A DNA stretch of 64,000 nucleotides from Diaporthe sp. PMI_573 (Eukaryota; Ascomycota; Sordariomycetes; Diaporthales; Diaporthaceae). The translations under genes were made by a program, and so were the position numbers. Location of the stretch: NCBI GenBank assembly GCA_021399435.1, contig JAJTUP010000120.1:79612-143611 (forward strand), written 5' to 3'. This document shows positions 10,731-21,230 of this stretch, one piece after another (position 1 is the stretch's first letter; each line of letters begins with the position of its first letter). A model generated the notes under the pieces. The model searched no databases, was not told the DNA's origin, and saw nothing but the letters and a program-made list of their open reading frames with translations.

Positions 10731-12192
10731 CTAAGGGTATTTCTGGCACCTAAATTTGACGATTTTGCTTCCTTCCAGCGATTTTCTTCGATATAGAAAC
10801 GGCCCCTGGCCGTATTCTTTTGGGATAGGCGGAATGCGAAGTTCGCTTTGATCGACCGTTGATGGTGCGTAGGATGTTGCTGATAACTCTGTGCGATCGT
10901 CAAAGATACCGAGGTCCAGCTGCAGGCTCGTTTGCCCTGTGTCCTTGAGGTGAAGAGGCAAAGAAGATGCTAGGGTAGTCGCTCTTCCTTTACTAGCGCC
11001 GTCATTGTCACCATCTAGACCTTCCTTAAGTCGACAATGATGGTCCTCTCTGTACTTGAAATACTTTCGGCGTCGTGTAAGTGCCCTTCCCAGCCTTTCC
11101 GCAAGTTTCTTATCGATCTGCGGAAATTTTGCCAATACGTGTTGAATGTCCCACGGCTCGTAGTACTCAACCTGGCCGCCTGCCCTGGATTTGAATCTAT
11201 CATGTGGTGCAGGATTGCTGATTGTTACCGACAGCCTCAAAAGGCAGTCAATGATTCCACTAATCTGTGAAAGGACTCGGTTCAGCTCTATATCATGGTC
11301 GTTCAAACCCGGCATCGGAGGCGGTGGTGGAGTAGGCGGCGGCGATCCAACACCTGGCATGGGCGGTAGGGGCGGGGGCGGTGGAGGAGGGCCGTTGTAT
11401 TTCTTGACTGTGCCCTTTATCTCATTCATTAGGCCACTGGCCTGCTTGGGGTCCATGCGTGGCCGGTCTGGTTCGACGAGCCTGGCCTTCTCGAAGACAA
11501 CGTCTTCGTCTTCGCCCTCCTCGTCGCCGAAGCCACCTTGGGGCTCGCGCCGACGTTTCATCCTGGTGCTGCGGGTCACGCCATCGAGCACGCTGTGGGT
11601 GAAGTCGTTGCTAACGTACTGTTTGCCTGTGCCCTTGATCTGACCCATTAGGTCATTGGCCTGCTTGGGATTCATGCGTGACCGGTGTAGTTCGACGAGC
11701 TTGGGCTTCTCGAAGACGACATCTTCGTCTTCGCCCTCCTCAATCTCGATTTCATCCTCCTCCTCCTCGTCGAAGTATGCTGTAAGCTCCTCGGTCTCCG
11801 AATCTTTATAATCCTCTCTTTCGGCTCCTTGGATGTATCCGTTCAGGACCAGTGGAAGGGCTTTCACCTCGAGCTATTAGCTTTCAGTAGAATTATATAT
11901 GAGGTCCGACTCACTCACCCTCTCTTAGCACCAGTCTGTTTAGATCTTCCAGTAGTGAGACAAGAAGAGTGCGAATAGATGATGCATCGCGAAGCCGATA
12001 CTCTAACGAGCGTGATCCGGAGGCGCGATGAGCGCCCAGGCTACCTGCCCATAGCTTAAATCTTACGAGACTTGACTCCACGGCTGCCGCTCCAGCTGAG
12101 GCGCTTCCATCGGTAAAACTTGTGAAAAGCTGTTGCAGGCCGTTTATGCCGTCAGTGACGAGCGACGCGACCTGGTCTTTCTTGACATCCAT
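10731..12192 (-). pseudogene. Fungal zinc-finger-family protein with polyproline insert, 3' end decayed
   Basis: A first exon starts at 12192 (MDVKKDQVASLVTDG...), with the LWAGSLGAHRASGSRSLEYRLRDAS block typical of large fungal proteins that end in C2H2 fingers. The second exon (up to about 11880) carries an acidic region, a duplicated block (each copy has EGEDEDVVFEK and an -MDPKQA/-MNPKQA segment), a proline-rich stretch near the middle, and then the family motif NPAPHDRFKSR...YYEPWDIQHVLAKFP...LGRALTRRRKYFKYREDHH. After PPIPKEYGQGPF the expected zinc-finger sequence is not in frame. Finger-like residues continue in another frame to about 10600 (QLCTDRC). The splice between the exons also fits poorly: the strong GTGAGT donor would be out of phase, so a weak GTGCTA donor is needed. 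The gene is probably decaying; function unknown. Confidence 0.6.
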
Positions 12193-12635
12193 GGCCGATA
12201 TGCTCTCCGGTAGCAGGTTGCCTGTTCCGAATTGATTGCGGTGGGCCGATACTTGGAAAACGTATTCAAGACATGGCCAAATTATGGCCTGATAAAACAG
12301 GCTGGATCACCTCGGACGTTTCCTAAGACTCAACAGCATCGAACAGACCAAACGACAGAGCCTCATTCCTTTTCATATCTCATGCATCTAGCAAGGGTGT
12401 CTTTGAAATGATTGGTGGCCGCCCAAAATTTCTATCGCTGTCAGCATGCGGCTAAGTGGGCCTGGACAGCCTGTGTGACAATGCAGCCAGTTTATCTCGC
12501 GACCAGGCTGTCAAAACCACAAGACAATGCGCATCAAGATGTCCGACAATTCCAGAACCTGGAAACCTTCCGTCGCCACTGCTCTTTCACGTGTACTCAG
12601 CTGAAACTCCGAAGACTATTGCTTGAGACCAAGAA

Positions 12636-14421
12636 ATGGAGGCCGCTGGTCTGGTCCTTGGGGTCATCCCGTTAGCTATCAAGGCGTTGGACACCTATCG
12701 CGATGTTCTTTCGACAATCAAAAATGCCAAAAGAGATCTTGAATACATGATCCGAGACCTCAAGACCGAGCATCAGATCCTCCAAAACACATGCGAAGCT
12801 CTTCTAAGAGGAATTGCTCCGGACAGTGTGCTTGACGATATGATAGAAGACCCCGTCGGACCAACTTGGAAACAGTATGAAGGCGAGGTCCGCTTACGAC
12901 TATGGCGGTCAGCAGATGTATTTCAAGAGAGAATCACGGAGATGAGATAGGCAGCAATGGATCTTCAGCAAAAATTAGCTATTGATTCGAACGGAAAGGT
13001 AAGACCTGACATGCTCTGCACCTCAAACACGGCTTCCAAAGCTCATCTAACTATTGATGGCTTGGTGCAGACGCGCCTTGTTGACCGCCGATCCATTATG
13101 GAAGGGCTGAAACACAGTGCCTATTTTACCCTTAAGAAGAAGGACTACAATGAGATTATGTCTCAACTCAAAGGAGGAAACGCTGTCCTCAATACCTTGG
13201 CCAACCAGAACAGCAGCCTAGAACCAACACGATGCTCACGTTCACAAGCCAAATTAGCCCGTCTGGTCAGAAAGCTATCGCAAGGCATGTACGGAGCCCT
13301 TCGAAATGTAATAACCTGCAGCTGTGCCGGCTCTCACAACCTAGGGCTTGAGATGTCACCGAGAAAGGATATCACGCTTCCGGGGGACGAAGAGGATGAG
13401 ATTGCCCAGTCCCTAGATTTCGGCGTCATTATAGGAAGGCAGGCACAGAAGCAGTCGCAACGATGGGACAAAGTCCGTGTCCAGTTGGCCGCAAATGATA
13501 TTACGCTGCCTGACACACCACCAACTACGCCATCTCCGGATTTGCCACGTTCTAGGTCTCCTCGCGTTCGTTGGTCCATCCGTACGCCACAGACAACAGT
13601 CGTGGTGTCAAATAAGACAGACCAGCATGGCTCACATCTATCCGTCCCCTTCCAAGGGGGGACTATTCTGCAGCCTTCGGCAATCACAAACCTTTGCCAT
13701 ATGCTCCGCAAAGGCAAAGGCACCACGACAGTCCCAGACTACTGCGGGTACATCTCTTAACACGACGAGCAAATTCAATCTGTACCACCAGCATTGCCAA
13801 CCAGCGAACTTGAGTGCCATAACTCTTCGCACAATATTGGATGATCACGGCGCCGGGATCACACAGTTCAAATATGCACAGAGACTTGAGATTGCCATTT
13901 GTTTGTCCTATAGCGTTCTACACCTGTATAACACACCGTGGCTGGCACGGACTTTCACAACAGATGACATTGTGTTCATCATGGAGCAACAAGCAGCAAA
14001 CCCTCACACAGACTGTTTGGGACGGCCATTCTTAGCAAAGGTACTGCCCAAACCACCAGCAAGTGCTTTCAATCCACCCGAGCAGGTGACGTTCAGACCC
14101 ATGGACCTGACTATCCTGTCACTGGGGCTGGTGCTTGTCCAAATCATCATCGGACGCCACGTCGAGGACCTGGCCATTGAACCAGACAACAAGGGCATGG
14201 ACTCAATTATCAGCAAGCAGGAAGCAGCATCCCAAATGACGGGGTCGGTCCTGGAGAATGGCGGCATGAATTATGCAAATGCAGTGCAATGGTGTCTCAG
14301 CAGCGTCCTATGCGGTGCGTGCCTGGACGATGAGAATATCGGGCAGGAATTCCATGAGGCTGTAATTGCCAGACTCGAGGCCGACATGAGACGACACGCA
14401 TTGATGCATGCGGCTGGGTGA
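12636..14421 (+). pseudogene. DUF7580-type protein, broken by a stop and a frameshift
   Basis: The start at 12636 gives the usual N-terminus of this fungal family (GLVLGVIPLAIKALDTYRD, then a coiled region with EHQILQNTCEALL). A single TAG at 12948 interrupts the frame, which then continues unchanged (MDLQQKLAIDSNGK...) to about 13750. There the reading shifts by one base into the frame that carries the C-terminal domain (ITLRTILDDHGAGITQFKYAQRLEIA, then MDLTILSLGLVLVQIIIGR) ending at 14421. No intron of plausible size restores either junction. The TAG is a CAG-to-TAG type change. Either two natural lesions or sequencing errors are possible. The role of the family is unknown. Confidence 0.7.
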
Positions 14422-15085
14422 TCCACTGGACACGAACAAGTTTAGTGCCGGGAAACTTTTTTTGGGAAGCATATAGCATTATGTGACAAGTAGTATGAGA
14501 CGCAGCGAGGCAAGTTTGCTCAGAAGAATGTAGACAAACAACGCGGCTGAGGTTGGGGCCACGTAGCACATGCGTGAGTGGAAAGAGTCAGCAAGCATTG
14601 AGACGATATATGAATAACATAGGTATTGAGCGAGTGGGAAAATATATGGAAGAAGACGTTCCACGCAATTGGGATTGTCGGCTATGCCGTGCATGCCGTC
14701 CGGGTCAGTTGATAAGTCCTCACGATCTGCTATCTGGGAAATCAAGCTGTATGTGCGGTCGCCTTTACATCTTTCTCGAATGCATGGCCAATAACTTTAT
14801 TGATTGGCGTGGCTCAGAAGGACTAGCCCGAACTAGGTTTGTGAGTAATCCGGCTTACCTTGTGTCAGACGTCAATTTTATGCCCGTGCCTGAAAGAGAC
14901 CCCTGGATCCGCCAGGCAGCAGCGCAGAGCTGACGATTCGACCCAAAAACCGCCTTATTTGGATGGCTGTTCCTACCTTTGAGTAGGTATCAAAAGGTTC
15001 AAGATCGTCGAGAGTTCTCATTATTCACCTAGTGTCCTACTCTCCCGCCCCCTTTACACGCTTTGTCAATACGTAGGTACTCAGT
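14422..15085. other. Intergenic, no gene recognised
   Basis: Short overlapping open frames occur on both strands, but none shows family features or convincing splice signals. The last part is presumably the promoter of the PQ-loop gene. Confidence 0.5.
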
Positions 15086-16062
15086 ATGGATTTGCCAGAC
15101 TTGCTCAGAATGTGAGTTACTGCATCCAGTGTTGCGCTTTACGCTATTTACTCCAGTTTCACGGTTCTAATTCGGCCATGCCCATATTCTAGTGTGCTCT
15201 TGGTGCTCAGCTTTGCATCATTCCTGCCCCAGCTCCAGCTTTTATGGTTGCGACGAGACAGTACGGGAATCAGCCTTTTCTACGTCCTCTTCAACCTCAT
15301 AGTCATCACGGAGCAGTTTACCATCGACCTTGCCCTCATCACGAGCGTCGATGGCGGCGACATCGTCGTGCACACGCCAGCCACGACCGGCGACTGGTTG
15401 AATCTCGCTCAGTTTGGAACCGTCTGGGTTCTGTGGGTCCTATTGTACGTCAGTCCGTGGTCCGGGTGGAATGCAACAAGTAGTCTCTCGTGCTTAGATT
15501 GCTGACCACAACTTCTCCCCTCAGTTTTATCGCCTGCATGGTCCTTTCGCCTCGCGTCCGCCCTCGCACCGCGCTAGGGTGCGCCTGTGCTGTCTATATG
15601 TGTTATCTCGGCATCTCTCTGGTGCCTATTATCGTCGTTACAGCCAGCGGGGGTTCCGACAACGACCGCAAGTGGTTTGATGCTCTGTTTGTCGGCTTCC
15701 ACATCATCTTCGTGAACCCATTCATCACCATCCTTAGGGTTATCTCGATATACCCACAAGCACGTGCGATCCTTGGGCGTCCGAGGGAAGAATGTGCATT
15801 GAGTCTCGTAGGTCTCGCAGCGCAGGCAGTCGTCTTCCTTCTTTTGGGCTTGACCTGGTCTGCTCGTTTCGAGGGGTGGCACTATCCGATTTTCGGGCGG
15901 GGCTTCTACAGCTGGTTTCAGATGGTCGGTTACGTGCCATTTGACCATATCGTCTTTGCCGTGGTGCAGGCTATTTTGTTATACATTGCTTTACGGCACA
16001 ATGGGTGGCCGGTAAGGGTTGATGAAGCACACCCTCCGAGTGAGACAGACCCTCTCCTCTAA
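15086..16062 (+). CDS. PQ-loop repeat membrane protein
   Basis: Three exons (15086-15111, 15193-15444, 15525-16062) give 271 residues with clean GT-AG borders and phases that agree. The first exon codes for only eight residues plus two bases. A PQ motif lies at residues 21-22 in SFASFLPQLQLLWLRRDSTG, followed by GISLFYVLFNLI, the classic first PQ-loop repeat. Several more hydrophobic helices follow (IACMVLSP, YLGISLVPIIVV, LVGLAAQAVVFLLLGL, IVFAVVQAILLYIAL). Family members are seven-helix vacuolar or organelle transporters (cystinosin/cationic amino acid type) or of unknown role. The short Asp/Glu-rich tail ends in a dileucine (TDPLL), which could be a sorting signal. The gene looks intact although its neighbours are decayed. 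Substrate unknown. Confidence 0.85.
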
Positions 16063-16676
16063 AGGGGTGTTTCTCTCTCCTTTAGTTCAATTTGTCTTTG
16101 GCAATTCGATGGACAGTGAAGCCTGAGCCAATTTCCGCCTTCCGATTGTATATTGATTATTGTGACAAAAAACCAGCATATGCGTGCAGAGAGAGTTGTC
16201 TTCGAAGGTTTCTCCATACACCTCTCAATCTGCCAGCTGGCGCCAGCTGGTCCCAAAGCTGACCTCGGCCGTTTTATGTAGTGCCGATAGTGGGTCCTGT
16301 CGGAATCTGACTTCACCCAAATCCACTCAGCCATCAGATCTCACCGTCCGTTAAATGAGACTCTTGTAGAAAGACATGTGCGACTTGAACTCAAAAGAGA
16401 CTCTGCATTAGCGTGCATCATTTTTCCATTTTTGCGTGGGAACACATCGACGACGTCTCACAGAAACTGATGGACGCGTACAACACTCTGGAGAAGATGG
16501 TAGCACACACAGCATCATAATCAAGCGACGGGGAGAAGATAGGGTCTAGGTTTGCCTGGATATATTGGACGATAGAAGTGAGAGTACATTACACGACGGG
16601 GAAATATCACTTTAGAAGCAATGCCAGCTCTTCTGAGGCGCGAAGTACATATTTACATGCAGTTGGCAATTCTTTT
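16063..16676. other. Intergenic, no gene recognised
   Basis: Sequence between the PQ-loop gene and the MULE insertion. I see no coding signal. The last eight bases (16669-16676, ATTCTTTT) are the left target-site duplication of the MULE. Confidence 0.6.
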
Positions 16677-16731
16677 GAAAACGGAGATTCGCACAACCAT
16701 TAATGGAGGGCACACAACTTTTCATGACTAA
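16677..16731 (+). repeat. MULE left terminal inverted repeat (55 bp)
   Basis: Begins GAAAACGGAG and ends CATGACTAA. It is the exact reverse complement of 19731-19785. Identity stops immediately inside at position 16732. Confidence 0.95.
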
Positions 16732-16962
16732 GCAGGCTGTAGCCAATCAGAGCCTCCCATTTGACGTCGATTTACTAGCTATCGTGGTGCGTTTTGCAGC
16801 CTCTACCAGGCACCCTGCGGCATATCCTCTACCCACGAACTTTAAGACACCCACCCACCATCAACACAACGCGATATCGATTAATTAACCATCAGAATCG
16901 ATTAATTTAGTATTGAAAACATACTCTAGCTAGTCAAATACCAACTATACAGCGTTACAGCG

Positions 16963-19290
16963 ATGTCTTTATTCCCTAACTACGCGACACTTGAGCCGTA
17001 GTGGCGCGTCGACTGTGACAGCTAGAACGCCAGTATTACCGCCATAAACCACCGTCTTCCAGCACTTTCTAGTCCTCCTCTCTATCTGGAACTCTTTAAT
17101 AATAGACACAATACCTTTAAGGACCTCAAGGCCGAGTTAGACGCGTTTACGAAGTCTACTGGGTAGCTAACGTAGGTCTAAAGCTCGAAGCCCAATTACG
17201 TTACGTTGATATATAGTCGCGGTACCCAGCGCCCATCGACTACCACGAAAAATAACGCCACGACGATCAAATCAGGCTATAGATGGCAAGTAATTACTTA
17301 TGCGACTAAGCAGACGTTAGGCAAGTAGAAGCTTCTTATCCAGGAACATCGACATACTCTTTACGGTCCACAGGAGGTCCCCAAAGCCTAACATGGATGG
17401 CTAAGACTTACACCCGAATATTACGACTTTTTAGCACGGACTGCATGTAACCCAGCCCTCGCGAGGCCAAAAAGACTAGAGGCTACGTTTTAACAAGAAT
17501 ACCCAACTATAGGGCTGGGGCCAAATACTATAAAGGACTGGCTGGCAGGCTGGCGGAAGGAAAAGCAGGGCATCTATATACCTACTTAAGCAGCGTTGGC
17601 CTAGCTTGAGAAGGAAGAGTGCTAGTATCGCTATACACAAGACAAGGAGGGCAACATTACGGGCATCTTCTAGTACGAGAAGTAGCAGATCACGTAGCTC
17701 CGCGAGCAGCAATTCTTACAATACCTCTCACTCGATTATATGTACTCGACTAATAACAAGAAGATGCCGTACTTCTAAGGCACGGCGCTAAGCCACACGA
17801 AGAAGATCCTCCCGCTATTCTAAGCCGTTATCGACAACGAGAGGGAAAGCAGCTTCCAGTGGCTTTTCGAGTAACTCTACCAGCTACTACGCCAGTGTAA
17901 AGCCGACGATCTAACCTTCTTTATCACAGACTACAACAACGCCCTAATTAACACCCTTAAGTCTGAATTCCCTCATGCACACCACCAGCTATGTGTATTC
18001 TACATGAATATAAATGTTGTACTATACATTAAGAAGAAGTGGCGGAAGCCGGTGGGATTGATGGCGGTAGAAGTAGAGGAGGAAGCCGACGAAGCCGACG
18101 ATGCCACGGGGGAGGACCTTGACGAAGCAAGGCTGAATGCGCCGGCGAGAAACAAGGCAACGATACCTACAAGGGTCCCCGACGACGTTCCCTATACCTG
18201 GCAGGCCCTATTTAACCTCCTTAAGTTTATAGAGTACTCTATAGACTATAAGGTCTATGAGACGGCCTAGCAGCACCTCTAAGAGACCTTCTCAGACTAG
18301 ACGGCAATCCTTAACTACCTTAAGACCTACTATATTGACGACAACGAGAAGATTGTCGCCAAATGGGCTACCTACCAGATCTACAAAACCCTCAACTTTG
18401 GCTTACGTACGACCTCTTCCACCGAGCGGATGTACCGGAAGCTGAAGACCTATTTGGGCCACGGGATGGGGAATCTTCTCTACTTAGTCGAGGCTATTTA
18501 CAAGGCCCTTACAGATACGGCTCGTGACTTCCGCTTAGAAGAAGCCCGCCAAAAGACATTGTTACTTTAGAAGTTCAATGGGCAGAAGTAGCTTGGGAGG
18601 CTTCCTCTCTAGGTCTCGTAAGCTACATTTAACCTTCTCGCAAAGATTAGGCAGTAGGTACTCACAATACTTCAAAAGAAGGTCCCACGACGTTATAAGG
18701 CTTCTAGCTATGCCTGCCCTATCTATACTTAGTACGGCTTGATTTATGCTAGCCGAATGGCCAATAGAGAAGAGGCAGACCTTCCTCTCGAGAAGGCAGA
18801 TGTATATAAAGTGTACTGGCTAGATTACGACCTCTTAGCCGAAGACCCGCTCCTTCTAATCCTCTCACCAAAGAAGGTTACAGCAACAAAGGGACGGCCT
18901 CGTGAGATGGCTACATTTGCTATAAACGAGGAAGGCATCTTTGAAAGCCGTGCAAGGGCCGTACTAAGCAAAAAGACTACATTAACAATAACCAGTCTAG
19001 GCAGTAGGGCTGGTGATAAAACGAGGGCAACGACGGCTTTAGTATAGAGGATAAACTCGGCCTTTGAGCATAATGACTCAACCCTCCAGTCCCTGGATAA
19101 AGAGGACACCTGTAGCAGTAGTATCCTGCGAGAAGCCGTCCGGCAAGACCAGCAGCTAGTGGTCGGGCTTACGAAGCAAGGCAACTGCCAGCCTTAGAAG
19201 CAACGAGCCGAAGGCATGGTGTCGCCGGCAGCTATACCCTCAAGTTTAAGACTAACGGCTAAAAAGCAGCGGACGGGGGCATGGAGGACC
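16963..19290 (+). pseudogene. MULE transposase, inactivated by Gln-to-stop mutations
   Basis: One frame runs from the ATG at 16963 for about 770 codons with no frameshift that I can see. It is interrupted many times by TAG/TAA at positions where Gln would fit. Family landmarks are visible. An N-terminal DNA-binding region ends in YRWQVI. Then come the transposase core DKEGNITGIF...LDYMYSTNNKKMPYF, AVIDNERESSFQWLFE, FFITDYNNALIN and FPHAHHQLCVFYMNIN, a second part with VAKWATYQIYKTLNFGLRTTS, and a C-terminal RYKASSYACPIYTQ-like block. CAG-to-TAG changes dominate, while several other CAG codons remain, so RIP was moderate. Confidence 0.85.
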
Positions 19291-19730
19291 GTCAACTAGC
19301 TGCCAGCCGTAGACCTTACGGCTGACGATGTTGACGGCGACGGTGAGGGTAGCGATGGCGCCAAGGAAACGCAGGACGAGATCGTTGCCGTGGCGCCCGG
19401 CTTTATTGACCTATTAGTCGATTAGCTGGGTCATGTGAGCGACGACGAGGGCGACGAGGGCGACGAGGGCTTTATTTGTACTATCTGGCCAAACGTTGGC
19501 TGTTATTTGCCCTATTGCTTGGCCAAATAGTGCTTAAATGGGTCTAATAGTGCTTAATTTGCTTGATTTGGGCAACGTTTGCCAATACTTGGGTCTAATA
19601 GTGCTTATTTGGTGCCCTTGAGTGTGTGGGAATAGTGGCATGTAGCGGTATGTTAGTCGGTGTAATTACGTTAATTATTTGTATGGCGAACCTATAGTGT
19701 TTTTTAATTCAGGCACAGGGGCCAGCATGA

Positions 19731-19785
19731 TTAGTCATGAAAAGTTGTGTGCCCTCCATTAATGGTTGTGCGAATCTCCGTTTTC
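19731..19785 (-). repeat. MULE right terminal inverted repeat (55 bp)
   Basis: Exact reverse complement of 16677-16731. It is followed directly by the ATTCTTTT duplication. Confidence 0.95.
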
Positions 19786-19793
19786 ATTCTTTT

Positions 19794-20375
19794 GGTTTTT
19801 GCGTAACCCAGCTGCACACCTTGATGGGGCTCAGAATGCATATCGCAGACCTTTCTATGGTAAAGTGTCACGCCCGGTACGTTCCTGGCCTGAGATCCTG
19901 ATACTTGATGCCAGCCTGCTCCAGGAAGTGACCAACGTGAGCCTTTGTCTCCCAAGGCGGCAGGAGCCAGGGAGTCGTGAGGCGAGAGACACGACGGATT
20001 ATGCTATATTTCATTCAAGATTGTTTCCCGACCTCTCATAGTGGCCTGCATACGCCTCCAGGAGGATACTACATCGGTCAAGAGATTTCACAACTCGTTC
20101 AAACTTTCATGCGCATGGAGGACTGAGTGAACGGCGAGCGCAAGAGCTTGTGGTTCGCTGGAACTCGCAATGACAGCGGGCAAGCCGAAATTGAGGATGC
20201 GGCAGGAGCAACGGAGACGATCCGATTGCTACGAGGGCGGTGCATGTAAATCCCGCTGCTCCACTACGTCAAATTAAAGTCTAGCCTTCAGCGACACCAT
20301 CCGCACGAGCTCCTGAGATCTTGAAGTGGAGGGCTTGGCTCAGTTCAGGTGGGTGGTTGCATTTCTGGGTTATTC
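19794..20375. other. Intergenic, no gene recognised
   Basis: GC-normal sequence between the MULE and the MITE. The open frames are short and show no family features. Confidence 0.5.
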
Positions 20376-20882
20376 GACAGCTGGAGGCAAGGATCGTGCA
20401 GAAAAGCCGACTTTTAGCGTGTACATAAGGCAGGGCAGAAATATGGGGGTGTTGAAAACCTCAGAATCGGATCTCGCATTAGTGCAGATATTTTACGAGA
20501 GCTGCATCCAAGAATACTTACCAGGGTTCTTGTTGATTTCCTCGGTGGGGGCTGATCCATGCATTAAGCAAGGCAGGGCTACGAAATGTGATTGTCAAAA
20601 ACCCCAGAATTGAACCTCGCATTAGTGCAAATATCCTACAAGAGTCACATCCAAGAATATAGACCAGGGTCCTTGCTGACACTCCTACCAACGGGATAGC
20701 TACCCACAAGGGCCCTATTGGTGGTTGTTGCTCACTGTGTGGAAAGATATGCCGCCTCGCTTACCTAGTAGGTAAGTTACACCACATGTGCAATTTGTTT
20801 CACCCGAGTCCTTACCTTTATCTCGATCCTTATGTACACGCTAAAAGTCGGCTTTTCTGCACGATCCTTGCCTCCAGCTGTC
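20376..20882. mobile_element. MITE with 55-bp perfect inverted ends
   Basis: The bases 20376-20430 (GACAGCTGGAGG...CATAAGG) are repeated exactly in reverse complement at 20828-20882. The match extends outward five more bases with one mismatch and ends in TA on both sides (20371-20372 and 20886-20887), which would fit a TA target duplication of Tc1/mariner type. Inside, two degenerate direct repeats of about 95 bp (20453-20550 and 20595-20690) share CTCGCATTAGTGCA, ATCCAAGAATA and CCAGGGT. No coding capacity. Assignment to a superfamily is inference. Confidence 0.8.
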
Positions 20883-21230
20883 AAATACGAGCTACTGGCA
20901 ACAACTAGGCCTTGTTGCAGACAAGGGCGGCAATTCAGGACAGCCAAGGTCAACATCAGCAAAAGTCACTGCGACATCCACCACTGTTCAACCTTGCAGT
21001 AGCCAGCATTCGAATTTTAACTTATCACCTCTCGGATTACATGCATGAGAACGTGTGAATAGTAACTGCTAGAATAGACAGCTGGATTCTTAAAAGCTCG
21101 CCCCCTTCCACAATATGCAGAAGATATCCACGTGAAGCTCTGCAATATTAATCCTCCATAATCCATCACTCCAACTATCTGCTCTTTTCTGGACGACCAG
21201 TACCACTTGCCGTTTCACCCGTGGTTCCTC

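Larger units (their letters stand above)
16677..19785 (+). mobile_element. Complete MULE DNA transposon, 3,109 bp
   Basis: The element is bounded by 55-bp terminal inverted repeats (16677-16731 and 19731-19785) that are identical base for base. It is flanked by the direct repeat ATTCTTTT (16669-16676 and 19786-19793), an 8-bp target duplication. Its interior carries one transposase frame of the Mutator-like (MULE) family with nonsense codons. Perfect ends with a dead transposase suggest either a recent insertion mobilised by an enzyme from elsewhere, or RIP after insertion that spared the ends. Confidence 0.92.

Noticed and set aside
16963..19290. Stop-codon recoding (TAG read as Gln) to explain the stops in the MULE frame
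   Set aside because: Host genes in the window use normal stops, and the same Gln-to-stop changes occur in all repeated elements, as RIP predicts.
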